Shown here in pieces: positions 22,286 to 33,966 of a DNA stretch of 64,000 nucleotides. Under the pieces are notes generated by a model. The model did not search any database. It was not told the DNA's origin and saw only the letters and a program-made list of their open reading frames with translations. The stretch spans positions 524,365-588,364 of the forward strand of contig MNCI01030356.1 of the NCBI GenBank assembly GCA_015680685.1. The letters are read 5' to 3'. The DNA is from Gnetum montanum. Lineage: Eukaryota > Streptophyta > Gnetopsida > Gnetales > Gnetaceae. Every line of letters starts with the position of its first letter. Position 1 is the stretch's first letter. The translations under genes were made by a program, and so were the position numbers.

Positions 22286-25062
22286 ATGGCCCCGAAACGT
22301 GAACAACGGGAGGGTCCTGCCCAAGGTGGAAGCCAACGAGCTTGGAGAGGTGGATGACAAAGACCTGCCGGACAACATGCAGAACAAGAGGAGCAATAAT
22401 TCAACATTCATCAAGATGAACCTCCTACTAGATGGTCTGGGCAGGCAGAAGGAGGAGCTGCTACAGTGCCTGAACCAGGACGACAACTCACGTTGCCCCA
22501 AGAGTGTGTTTAGGCCATCCACGAGAAGTCCACATTTGCTACGGTGATTGTGGAGCTAAATTTTAAATAATTTGTAGAGTTCACTCTTGAGGTCATTAAG
22601 GATCTCCCTTTTGGCCTATCCTCTCTGAAAGCAGTGCTTGGTACCTAGGAGAAACATACCAGTTTTGGCACAATAGGGAGCAGGGCACCACAGTTAATAT
22701 TTGTGGTGTGACAGTTGACTTCTCTACATAGGATATTTTAAAAGTGTTAAACCTTCCGAACACAAGGCCCCAGGTTGCTCGGTTATCTACCCATTTAGAC
22801 CCTGATGTGTAAAAGGATTGGTTAGAGAAGGCTTATGGAAAAGACAAAGCATTTGGTGAATTGACGATGAAAGAGAGAGTTTACTTCAAAATTGGGACAT
22901 ATCACCTCTTCCCCACAAAGGGCTTAAAAAGAATATCAATGTATGCGGTTATAGGATGTGCAGTGTTGATGGGAAAGATGAACACTAACCTACCCCATCT
23001 ATATTTGATGGAGATCCTGAGGTGGTTTGAAGAATGGAAGACAGGGAAGATGGCGCTGCCTTTCCCTTGTCTTATTAGAAAGCTGTGCCAATGGGTTGGT
23101 ATTCGAGGATACACCAATGATGTCCTCCGAAAAGCCTAGACTGCTTCATACGCTGAATTGCTAAAAGCGCCAGCTCCAAGAAAGAGCACTGGCGAAGAGA
23201 TAAGACCCGAAGAAGAAGAAGAACAGATGACTAAACCACCTGCAACTCAACTTGTAGGACCCAGTCAACCTCCAGCCATGGGTCCCAACCAACAACAAGA
23301 AGCAGGGCCTAGCACAGGCCAGGATCAGCCACCACCGTCGTAAGACTACAGACCGTCGATGTGCCATCTTAAGGCCATCACTAAAATGGTTAGTTGGGAA
23401 AGTTGTGATGACGCAAACCTCTTCCACGTCATCGATGATGCCAATCAGCCTACAGTTTCATTAGATCACACAAGGGAAAAATTATCCATTCAAACAAGAG
23501 GAGGAAAAAGTAGATGGTCACAATAGATCTTAGGAAATGCGGCATCTTTTTAGGTGTAGTTAGAGATAGGTGAAGGGGTCACTGAGGTGGTCATGCAACA
23601 CTAGAATGTCGCGGGAGCTGCTGAAGTGGTCGCTGACCACATCAAAGAATTCTTCAATATACCTATTGTGCCATTGGTAGATCTCTTAGGAGCACAGGAT
23701 GCTCAAACTCTTGCTGGGACCTCAATGACTCCTGTGGAACATGAGGATGTACTTGACAGATTGCTTCAAATAGGACAAGTAATGATGTCCCTATTTGACA
23801 TCCCTTAGGATGTCATAGAAATTCAATCAAACCTCATTTCCATAAAAGGGAAGCTGGTCATATCTGAAGTGAGGTCCGAGCATGCTGAAGCTGAAGTGCA
23901 AAAAATACAAGAGCAGCTCGTAACCTTATAAGCAACATAGCGGGACCCGCTACAATTTGTTCCCGCAGACCAGTTAGAAAATTTTAGAACAGAGCAACTG
24001 ACCAAGTTGATAGCAAATAATAAAAGGGTGGCAGAGGAGAAAGAGAAGGCTATTTGGGGTGCCTTCGTAGCAAAAGCACAAACCCATGCGCTTCTTAAGG
24101 CACTCAAGGCCTTAGAATAAGAAAATAAGCAGCTGGTTGCAGATAACCTTCGGTTGACCACTGTAGAGAAGCAAAAGAACGTTCTCAATGAACACTTTCA
24201 TGAATTACAAGAACAACTCATTTGGGTCAACCGAGATGTAAGCCATTTAGCCAGAGAGAATCGAAGCCTCTCAATGAAGGAGGTACACGCTATTCGTCAA
24301 AAATCAGCAATTGAGATAAGCGTGTGGTAGAACGAGGCTAAATGACATGAGAAGCTGAAGGAGCACTTCTGTGATCAAGTGGGGATGTACAAAAAAATCC
24401 TGGAAAAGGAGATCCATATGGCCAAAGCCCAAATCAACACTATCAGTGCTCAACACACTGATTGGAGGGCCATATTGGACACTTACGCCTTTGCCCACCA
24501 AGCGGAAGTTAAGAACTGGGACCTGCAGATTCAGGACTTGATAAAGTACATGGATTTGGCAAACCTTAGATATGCCAACCTTGCCATGTTAATAGCAGGG
24601 TGCCCAAGGTCAGAGCTCAAGCAGTAGGTAGCTTCCACCCACATCAAATATGAAGCAGAATTTGCAGAATGCAAGAAGCTGGCAGAAAAATTGGATGTTG
24701 CAAATTCAGAAGTCGAGGTGGTAAAAGCTAGCTACCAAGGAAAAAAAGATGTTGCAACTAACTTGGCTCGACAGCTAACAGATCTTCATGAATACAAAGA
24801 TAAAGCTAGAGCCTATGAAGAGGAATGATGGGTGTTTGTGGCGTGGTATGTCAAAGCCAACCAAATGTTCCCGTAACTACCCTGTCTATGGGAAGTGCTG
24901 ACTCCGTCAAACATTGAAACACTAGCATGGACAATACAAGAACCTCAGATCGAAGAGGAGAACCTCCAGGCCATACTTCAACACCATCAAGCTTCAAAGC
25001 CTGGAGCATATGACAAAGGGAAAGTGCCCATGGATGAGCCACCACCACCAGGAACTACATGA
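22286..25062 (+). pseudogene. ORF2: putative plant transposon protein domain plus long coiled coil (P2)
   Basis: About 925 codons if uninterrupted. The N-terminal 90 codons are hydrophilic and Gln/Glu-rich. The domain at about 22540-23140 includes ERVYFKIGTYHLFPTKGLKR, LMGKMNTNLPHLYLMEILRW and LPFPCLIRKLCQWVGIRGYT. This is the pattern of the 'putative plant transposon protein' domain (Pfam Transposase_32), whose activity is unknown. A Pro-rich linker (23200-23340) leads to a long Glu/Lys/Gln/Ala-rich coiled coil (23640-24820), and a Pro tail ends at TGA 25060-25062. Scattered stops (for example within 22540-22860, and at 23940 and 24625) make it non-coding today. It sits where pol would be, behind its own palindrome-TATA module. 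A structural or accessory role is inference. Confidence 0.7.
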
Positions 25063-25205
25063 GTTCCACATTTTTGTAGTTGTTGCATTTTTCTGTGTTG
25101 TGTCTTTCCACACTGTGGCATCATTTCATTTCTTGTTTTCCCCATCCAATAATCCCATACCTATCCACTGTGTAATCACTGTAACTCAAGGATGATTTTT
25201 TATTT

Positions 25206-25218
25206 AGTCATGGGGGTA
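25206..25218 (+). other. Polypurine-like tract (P2)
   Basis: AGTCATGGGGGTA directly before the 3' LTR, the expected place for plus-strand priming. Confidence 0.7.
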
Positions 25219-26080
25219 TGATGGGATGCGATATCGCATGGGCCACAATATCGTGTACGCAATATCGTGTCTGCCGTGATATTGCGTACGCGATATTGCG
25301 TCTTCCCCTGCAATATCACATACGTGATATCGCAATCTGCTTCAATGTTTATAAATAAGAAGTGGCTCTCCCTTGTTGATCATTGTAGGTTAGAAGTAGC
25401 AAAACTCTGGCAATTTGATCCCTCCAGAGATAGATTATTTTCCGGTGTCTGCCCACAGTGTGGTGAATGTAATTGTATGACATCCTTTATTCGAGTGTGA
25501 CATACTTGGACACGCACATGATCAAAAATAAAGATCAAGATTACTTCATCATTGCAGCATTCACTTTGTTTATTTATTTATTTAATTATTACTTGTTGCT
25601 TTCCTAATTAGTCTCTCTCATCCTTATCTCCTAGTAACGCGAAATGCGTACAACTTGATTACGAGCATTTAAGTGTAACTACTTGGTATCCCAGTGGCGT
25701 ACCTAGGATCTGCACTTGGTAATCCCAGTGGTAGTCATGCACAAAGTCCAAGATGTGTACGAATAATTGAGGAACAGATGCTCATCACACTTAGGCTAGA
25801 TTAGATCTTCTTACCCTTTCCCTCCTAGCTTAGCTTAGTTAATATTACTTCTTATTGCCTTCAGGAGTAGCGGTTAGATTAGGAACACATCATACACCTC
25901 ACTCTAGACTAAACCATACATGAAAAATATAATACTAGTCCAGGTGGGAAGACAGCGAATTGCGACCTAAGGATAACTATCTAGGTGCCACAACTAGTCT
26001 GTCTCTGGAGTTCGATCAGATCGCGCTTGAGAACACTTGTATTCGTATGGTTGAGTGTAGGGGTATCTCGCCACTCATCA
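25219..26080 (+). repeat. P2 3' LTR
   Basis: 862 bp, TGATGGGATG...CCACTCATCA. It has the full palindrome array (25226-25333) with about twice as many units as the 5' LTR, and an intact TATA box (TTTATAAATAA, about 25348-25358). Confidence 0.9.
25226..25358 (+). promoter_or_regulatory. LTR palindrome array and TATA box (P2 3' LTR)
   Basis: Successive units read GCGATATCGC, AATATCGTGTACGCAATATC, GATATTGCGTACGCGATATT and AATATCACATACGTGATATC, separated by CT-rich spacers of about 10 bp. The TATA box follows about 15 bp later. Confidence 0.65.
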
Positions 26081-26085
26081 ACAAT
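26081..26085. repeat. Target-site duplication of P2, right copy (ACAAT)
   Basis: Identical to 17397-17401. Confidence 0.9.
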
Positions 26086-26250
26086 GTTAATCATGCTCTT
26101 TAATTAGCATTCTTTTCACAAGAAATTCAAGCACATTGAAATCAATTTCTACTTAATTAAAGGAAAGGTTCAAGAAGGTATCAACTCTACAAAGATCATG
26201 AAGAGTAAAGACCAATGAGCTATTCTTCTTACCAAAATTTTGTAACCCCA
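26086..26250 (+). pseudogene. Ty1/copia RNase H, right part (split by P2)
   Basis: Continues the reading broken at 17401. FHKKFKHIEINFYLIKGKVQ-like residues around 26114-26170 match the conserved KHIEI block at the C-terminal end of copia RNase H. It is interrupted by stops. Confidence 0.75.
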
Positions 26251-27009
26251 TTAAATGGAGATTCTGCTACTTTAATTTAAAGATTAGACAAATCAAGATA
26301 AAAGCCCACCTTATTCTAAAGGATGGAATGATAATATCTATAGCATAATGTGTGTTTTCCTCATGTCAATTCTATTTTTCATGTCATTATAGAAATTATA
26401 TTTATTTTCTATGTTGTTGTTGAGTCATGTAAGTAAGTCCATGTCTTCATGTAATTTTTCACATGATACAATTTTGTATTTCAAAAGAAAAGAGAGATTG
26501 AGAAATGAAAATTAAGTCAAGTATGGATCCTCCAATGTCACATGTCACATATCTTATCCTTGGAATCACCTAATGGTCCATGTGATCATTTATTCTTTGT
26601 TAACATTACATTAAGTCCATAGTAATTTAGTAGATGATTAGTTAAGTCATTTTATCCATGATTAGAGTTAAGTGTGCTTCTAAGCACCTTCTCATAGTTT
26701 TCTATTTAACTCATGTATGAGATCTACTCAAACTTAAGGAATTCTAAGAAAACTTCATTGCTGTAATGTTAAAGATTGAGAAAATAGAAGTGAAGTGTTT
26801 GCTTCTATAACATTATCTAATTTTTCTCATTTAGTTATTTCATATATTTCAATTGCATTTTAATTTCTCATTATTTTCATCAATTCTAACCATATTTCAG
26901 TTTAATATCATCTCTACTATTAATCAAGAGAAGAAAGAAGAAGAAGATCTTGTGTTAAGATCAATATCCATTATTGCACTTGGTAGATTCATTATGATTA
27001 TAGGTTTGA
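26251..27009. other. AT-rich sequence after copia remains
   Basis: No coding signal. It is probably the 3' untranslated region and LTR of the split copia element, because it follows the RNase H end. I could not define LTR ends or a partner copy. Confidence 0.3.
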
Positions 27010-27461
27010 AGAAAGAAGAAACTAATTAAAGATGAAAGATATATGCCCCCATTAAATGTGTCATTATTGTTAAAGTTTTAGGATTACCAAGAATTACATC
27101 ATGACAATCAATTGGAACAATATCACAAGATACTTTGTTATGATAGGAACTAATACTAAAAGATAAAATATATTTTTCTTATACTTCTTGGTAAATGTCT
27201 TTGAAAATCCAATGAACTTTATATGACCTTGGATAAGGAAATTTAGATAGACCTAGTCTTTAGACAACCTTAGTAGATATCATATTTTCTTGAGCTCTAC
27301 CATCAATCATAATATGACTTCCTTCCCCATTAGATAAACATTTATTCCCAATTTTAAAAATCATTTTCCTATTAGTCTCCTCAACATTTACATTTCCTAT
27401 GAAACTACAAGAATTAACTTCAAGGATATCTTCAATCATAGGTGCATCAAGGTTACCTTGG
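27010..27461 (-). pseudogene. Old Ty3/gypsy protease region (split by chromovirus)
   Basis: On the minus strand it reads HIMIDGRAQENMISTKVV, then YKVHWIFKDIY and SCDIVPIDCHDVILGNP. This corresponds to the protease and following segment of plant gypsy polyproteins (IIDGGSxxN...; CDVVPMDxxHLLLGRPW). Decayed. Its upstream half, with gag, lies beyond the inserted chromovirus at 36919-38050. Confidence 0.65.
27457..27461. repeat. Target-site duplication of chromovirus, left copy (CTTGG)
   Basis: CTTGG lies directly outside the left LTR. The same pentamer lies directly outside the right LTR at 36919-36923. Confidence 0.9.
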
Positions 27462-27970
27462 TGTGACATCTTGTTCCCAGATGTTGTAAAAATATGATCA
27501 CTCAATTTATTGCATTCATCATTATCTTATATGATATTCTAGAAATATTATAAATATTTAATAAATGAATTAACTAGAAAATAAATAATTGGTACTAAAG
27601 AATAAAACAAGGGAAAATGGATAAATTTGTTTAATAGAAGAGAGTATAGTAATGCCCTTTAGGTTGTCTTCCTATGCCACTTAAGCCTTAGAGGCAATTC
27701 GACACTGCCACCATGATTAGGCTATCCTATCAAAGGGGTGATTAGTCCCTTTTTGTCCCACTTCACTCAACTCCTATTACTTTCCTTTCTCGACTTCACA
27801 ACTCCATGCCCAACACAACCTCTAAACCTAGCCTTAAATGGCATAAGTCAAACCCTTTCCCAAGGGATACATGAATAATTGTAACTCCTCATAATGAGGT
27901 GACCCTTCATTATAAGGTTAATTATATTATTTATAATTTTTCCACCCTTAATAAGGGATGGGATGTTATA
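27462..27970 (-). repeat. Chromovirus 3' LTR
   Basis: On the plus strand it runs TGTGACATC...GATGTTATA, so the final CA of the LTR has mutated to TA at this edge. It aligns along its whole length with 36409-36918. Confidence 0.9.
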
Positions 27971-27990
27971 ATCTACCCCCCCCCCCTTAA
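27971..27990 (-). other. Chromovirus polypurine tract
   Basis: On the minus strand the sequence AAGG(G)nTAGAT with 11 consecutive G abuts the 3' LTR (C run at 27976-27986 on the plus strand). Confidence 0.75.
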
Positions 27991-28157
27991 GCATCTAGCT
28001 CATCCTTGAGCACTTTCTCTATATCCAACTGCTCAACTGTTGCTTCATCGTTATGCTCCTTAGCTTCAGTTCCTTTAATTTCCTCATTATCATCCATAAA
28101 AATAAAAGATCAAAAATTATAAACATAATTTCTTACATCCATAACAAATACAATTTA

Positions 28158-31100
28158 TCATTCAATATCATGATAATCAAAAAGTCGAGGGTAATTATTT
28201 AAAATAAACTTCCTATTTTCCCAAGTCTGTTGATCATAATTTGACCATTGAACAAGTACTTCGCTAATAGTTTTCTTTTGTAATTTCTTGGTTTGTTGGT
28301 TCTTAATAGCAATTGGTTTAACTTCAAAGCTAGCATTGGATCATAGTGATATAGTCCAATCTAACACATATGGTACATCATTTTCATGAAATTTCTTTAG
28401 TAAACTCACATGAAAAACTAGATGAATTTTTAAGGTTGTTGGAAGATTTAATTGATATACTACTTCACCAATTCTTTCATAAATTTCAAAAGATCCACAA
28501 AATCTAGGTTTCAATTTAGTATATTTTCCTAGTTTAAGAGAACTTTTGGTAGGTTTCACTCTCAGTAATACTTGATCTCCTATTTGGAATTCTTTTTTAA
28601 GTTGATGTTGATTTGCATATCCTTTATATTTATCTTGGGTAGCTTGTAAATTTTGTTTAACCTTTGTGACAATGTTTTCCATTATTTTCATTTCTTCTTC
28701 CTTCCATTAGGTTCTTAAGGTTGGATATTCCTAGGTTAATGGTGTATGACAATTGCGCCCATATACTACTTCAAATGGTGTTAGATGTATGGAACCTTAA
28801 TAATTTTTATTATAGAAAAATTCTACTAGATGCAGATAATTCTTCCACATTTTTGGTCTCCTCCTGACATAGCTTCGTAGGATATCTTCTAATATTCTAT
28901 TCACATGTTTAGTTTATCCATCAGTCTCAAGGTGCTAAGCTATGCTAAATTTCAACTGGGTTCCAAGCTCTCTGAAGAAGTTTTTCTAGAATTCAAATAT
29001 GAACTTGGGATCTCTATCCAAAGTGATAGATTTTGGACAACCATGCAATTGAAATACTTCATGTATGAATTTTTGGACTACTTCTTCTGCTATGTTTATA
29101 GATTTTAAAGCTATATAATCTGTCATCTTTGATAAGTGATCAACCACTACGAAAATTGAGTCATTTACTTTTTTAGTTTTTGGCAATCCCACAATGAAAT
29201 CCATAGTGATATCTTTCCATTTGTAGGTTGGGACTTCTAGAGGTTGTAATAATCCACTAGGTTTCCTCTATTCATCTTTTATTCTTTGGCATGTTTGACA
29301 ATTTTTAATGTATGAGGGCACATCATTCTTCATTCCAAGCCAAAAATAAGATTTGTGAATTATCATATAGTTCTTAATATAACCTAGGTGTCCCATATAT
29401 GGTACTTCATGTGCTTTACACAACAACCTTAATCTCAAATTTCCTTCCAGTATGCATACTATTTGTCATTTCATCAATAAATTGTTAGAAGTAAGTTGAT
29501 ATTGAGGCTCATATGAAATATTGGTTAAAATATTTTTAAAATAAGGGTTTCTTTTATTTTTTCCTTAATTTCTTCTTCCATAGGGGTCATTACTACACCT
29601 ATCATTAAGTTCCACATTCAACTAAGGGCATTGGCTACCACATTTTTCTTACTAGGAATATATTTGATTTCAAAATCATATTCAACCAATAATTCTATCC
29701 ATCACCTTTGATGAGTATTCAAAATAGGCAATCTTTGCAAATATTCTAAACTTTTATGATGTATTTTTAACACAAACCTTTTTTCATAAAGCTGATGTCT
29801 CCAAATTTTTAGAGCATGAACAATTACTAGTAATTCTAAATCATGGGTTGAGTAATTTACCTCAGCTCCTCATAATTTATGAGATTCATAACATACCAAT
29901 TTATTTTTGTATGAAAGAATTAAACTAATTACTATTCCATAGGCATTTGTGGATGCTTCAAATCGTAATTCTTCATCCAGAATTCTCAAAATAGGTGCTG
30001 TTGTAAGTAGCATCTTTAATTTGAGAAAATATTCCTTACATTTTCTCCTGCAAAGGTTAGTCAATGGGGCTACCAATGTCGAATAATCTTTAATGAAACA
30101 TCAATAAAAATGTGCTAAACCAAAGAAACTACAAATGGTTGTAACATATTTTAATTTAGGCCAATCTTGAATCGAACTAATTTTTGCTAGATCTACTTGC
30201 AATTCTTTCTTGGAAACTATATGTCCTAAGTATGAAACTTCTTCCTTAAATAATTGACATTTACTCAATTTAGCTTTTAGTTGATGCTCTTTAAGAATTT
30301 TTATTGTGGTTTTCAGATGTTTGATTTGTTCTTCTTTTGACTTTAAATAAACAAGTATATCATCCATAAATACTATAAAAAATTGATCAAGATATTCACA
30401 AAAAATATTATTCATTAATGTTATGAATGTTGCAAGTGCATTAGTTAATCCAAACAACATCACAAAAAATTCATATAATTCATATTTGGTTCTAAAAGCA
30501 ATTTTCTCAATATCTTTTTCCTTAATCCTTATTTGATGATAACCTAATTTTAAATCAATCTTTGAGAAATAACATGCACCCATAAGTTGATCAAATAAAT
30601 TATCAATTTTAGGTAAAGGATAAGTATTTTTAATTGTAACTTTATTTAATGCTCTATAATTGATGCATAATCTTAGTGTACCATCTTTCTTTTTAATAAA
30701 TAAATAAGCTAGGTCTAATTTTCCCTTGTTCCAATAATTGGTCTAATTGTACTATTAATTCTCTTAATTTAGAAGTAGAAAATCTATAAGGAGCTTTTGA
30801 TACAGGTTGTGTACTAGGAAAAATATCTAGGAAAAATATCAATGGCATGCTTGATGGTTCTTTTTGGAGGTAGTTCTCTAGTTTCACCAAATACTGAATC
30901 TTTATATTCCTTAAGTTTATTTGGGATCTTAGTACCTGAAGATCTCTGAGGTTGGGTTACTTTGACAACCAACATTGTAGCACCTTTTTTGATTAATCTT
31001 TTTGCTTGCTTAATAGTTATCATATGAATTTTCTTTATTGTTCCTACTTTCCTTAGAACCTTGACTCCATCAATGGTTGGGACTTTTAAAATACAAGTTC

Positions 31101-32657
31101 CAAAGTGGGTAGTAACATCAAATTCTTGTAGGAAAGACACTCCTAAAATTGCAACAACATCACCTAGTTCAAATTCAAAAAATTCATCAATGAAAAGCAT
31201 GTTTTGCAAAGTAAAGTCAACTTCTCCATACTTGATATGTTTGCTCATAGTTTTTCCATCTACCAGTTCTATCTTAAGAATTTTCTTGGAAGGTAAACTT
31301 AATTTCAATAAATTAATTAACTTTGGAGAAATAAAGTTACCATTGGAACCACTATCAATCAAAAATTTAATTTTTTTATCTTCAATTGGACCTTCAAAAA
31401 TTAATGAAAAAAATTGAAATTTATACAAACCTAATTTAGTCAATGTAGATATCTTCTTCACTATTGTGGTAGTGGTTGGATTTTTCCTTTTGTTCATGTT
31501 TGGGTTGGATTTTTTATTTCTAATGTGTTTGGTCCTTTGTATTTTTTCTTGAAATTTTGGGCAATCTCATTTGAAATGATCTTTACCACAAATAAAACAT
31601 ACAGATATTGATCTAGCTTTTTTGGTTGGTGTCTCTTCTACCATTGCTTGTGAAAAAGTAGTTTGTCAAAGAGTAGTTTGTCGAATGGTAACTCATATCT
31701 GATTTGATTCCTCATGATCCTTAGAAATTCTATATGCTTCATCAAAGGTTTGAGGATTATGGGCTCATGTTTGGGGATGTAATTGAGCATATAGTCCTCC
31801 AATAAATTTTGAAGCTAATTCTCCCTCATCCTAGTGACTTACATATCGAGAGAGATCATATAATTCCTTGTAGTAATCATCTACAGATCACCTTCCCAAC
31901 CTTAAGGAATCAAATCTCATTTTGCACTCTTTGAGAAAAGAATCAGGAATGAATTTTTGTGCAAAATCTCAACAAAATTAATACAATTTGTAATCAAACA
32001 TTGAGATCTTAGTCCATTCCACCATGTTGCCACAAGTCCTCTTAAATACAAGGAAATAACTTCTAAACATTCATGGCTTGACAAATTCAACATGTCAAAG
32101 TAATTTTTCATTGATTCAAGTCAATCTTTTACCTTAGCATTGGATCCAGGGGCTCCATCATAATGATCTAATTTTACTTTCTTAGCATGAACTTATGTCA
32201 ACAATTCTCTAGGTGGATTAAGCTAGTTCCCATATCCCTCACCTTCAATTTCAATTCTATGGCCTACATGAGGAATTTTGGTATCTTGTCCACTGGTAGG
32301 TAGAGGTTGTGTTTGGTGTGGATCCTTAGGGGGAAGTTGATCCTAGTTTTGATGTTGTTCCCTAGGTAGACTGTGGGTAGGGTTTGAAGATTGAATGAGA
32401 TGGTTGGTTAATTATTTGATGGAGTCCATAAAGAAATCCATCTTTCCTTCTACATCTAACCATTTATCTTCTAAACTCTAGGATAATTTCCTAATTTCCT
32501 CAAACATATTTTGCATCTCTATCCCAAACCCTTGGTTTGAGTGACAAAGTTCTTCTTAAACATCACTAATCTCATTAATTTGAACTTCAAGGGCATTCAT
32601 CCGGTCATTGACTTAGGCTTTCATTTCTCTCTAATTTATTCTTCAGGTTTCAGACAT
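28158..32657 (-). pseudogene. gag-pol: Chromovirus gag-pol polyprotein
   Basis: ATG at 32657, stop at 28158-28160. Gag (32657-31500) has LYLRGLVATWWNGL of the capsid domain and a zinc knuckle CFICGKDHFK-stop-DC (31610-31560). Protease (31497-30814, open 227 codons) has FLIDSGSN with DSG at residues 48-50. RT (30890-30101) has MGACYFSKIDLKLGYHQI and catalytic FMDD (residues 72-75 of the 30583-30101 frame). RNase H (30076-29870) is decayed. Integrase (about 29400-28400) has CQTCQRIK, MDFIVGLPKT, VVVDHLSK and LDRDPKF. The C-terminus (SEVLVQWSNYDQQTWENRKF) matches a chromodomain, which in this clade guides insertion to modified chromatin. Many stops; several TGA stand where CGA is expected. Confidence 0.85.
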
Positions 32658-33084
32658 TAATAAGTTGAAGAAATTAGGTATGTTGAGAATCCTTAGCCTC
32701 TATGGCCCTTTTTATGGGTCTAAAAATCGTTAGTCAATTATAGAAGAAAAAACTTTCATGGATTTCTTGTCGAGTACCAAATCTAAATTATTTTTGGAAC
32801 CTAAAATAATGAATTAAATGCTAATTTTCTATAATTCAAAAATTAAATCTAACCATTCCATTAATGCTAATTTTCTACTCTAGGACGTGCACACTTAATG
32901 ACAAATTTTTTATTTATGTTGTCATCCTAGCATCAATTTGAATTTTTTAAATTCATTGAGCATGTCTTTCTATTTAAACTAAAAATTATAGGCATGAAAA
33001 TTTCTTTTTGAAAACTTTTTGTCAATTGTTGAAAAAAAATTGATTATTCCATCAATTGATAGATGACCCATTCTAGGGTCCACG

Positions 33085-33265
33085 TAGTGACCAGAAGGTA
33101 GTGATGGATGGTGTAGGGTGCAGTGATGGACAATGTAGGAGGTAGTGATGGGCAGCATGGGAGGCAATAATGGACGATGTAGGAGGTAGTGATGGGCAAC
33201 ATAGGAGGTAGTGATGGATGATGTAAGAGGAGGTGATGGGTAGCACAGATGGCAATGAGTAGCAT
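33085..33265 (-). repeat. GGTAGTGATGG minisatellite in chromovirus leader
   Basis: Units of about 27 bp (GGAGGTAGTGATGGGCAGCA and variants) are repeated about six times. All three minus-strand frames are open through it, which gives spurious His/Pro/Ser-rich frames. Confidence 0.8.
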
Positions 33266-33399
33266 GAAGAGATGACACAACATGATTTTTTATGCCCCTT
33301 TTTGGGGTTGACCCCAAGGGCAAGACTTATCAACCATGACTACGACTAGCAGTAGCCTTGTTGTGGTCTTGCTAAAGTTGTGTCATAGATGGCTGCAAC

Positions 33400-33966
33400 T
33401 AGCCAAAGGCCCTAGCATTTTTTAAATATTATTATTATTATTATTATATTCTTTTTTTAATAATCGGGGCTTGAGTTTGAAGTCGAGACCCCTTGTTTGA
33501 TAATTTTTTTAAATTAAAAAAACATTTTTTTATTATTAAATTTTTTTAATAAAAATAATATATATTTTTTAATTTTTAATTTTTGATTGCATATAAATTG
33601 AGAATGACCATACCTTCTAAATCGTAGGTCAGATTTTGATGAAATTGGTACTGTTGAAATGAGAGTACTTTGAGTTAAACTACTAATAACTCTATTTTAG
33701 TGAACTTAAAAAATCATAAAATCCAAAAAAGTGATCATTAGCTTTTAAAATAAAAAGTAAACATTAGCTTTTTCTTCAAAAAAAAAAGTATATGTTAGCT
33801 TTTATTAAATCTTTGGTTATCTTAAGTTATACTTTCTCTTGGCTTTTACTATGATTTCTATGATTATACCATAAATATGAGAAGTAGGATGATTTACGCA
33901 TCACAACTTAATACCAATAAAAGAGTATCAACAAAGAAGCTTGAATATTTTCTATTATAAATAATT
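33400..33966. other. AT-rich stretch with ATT microsatellite
   Basis: Low-complexity sequence with a TTA/ATT run at about 33427-33448 and long A/T stretches to 33800. No coding signal. Confidence 0.6.

Larger units (their letters stand above)
17402..26080 (+). mobile_element. Complete palindrome-family LTR retrotransposon P2, without pol
   Basis: The element is 8679 bp and bounded by two LTRs with TG...CA ends and a 5-bp target duplication. It contains a tRNA-Asp primer site, an Athila-like gag, a spacer, an internal palindrome-TATA module, ORF2 with a plant-transposon-protein domain and coiled coil, and a polypurine-like tract. I found no reverse transcriptase, RNase H, integrase or protease motif in any frame I examined. 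It is therefore non-autonomous and presumably mobilised in trans by an Athila/Tat-like partner. It is inserted in the RNase H region of an older copia element. Confidence 0.9.

Noticed and set aside
22286-25062. DNA transposase (cut-and-paste) gene, as the domain name suggests
   Set aside because: No catalytic DDE pattern or terminal inverted repeats were seen, and the gene lies between retrotransposon LTRs in several copies. The domain name is historical.
32979-33333. Three overlapping His/Pro/Ser-rich frames on the minus strand
   Set aside because: They are different frames through the same minisatellite, a sign of repeat structure and not coding.
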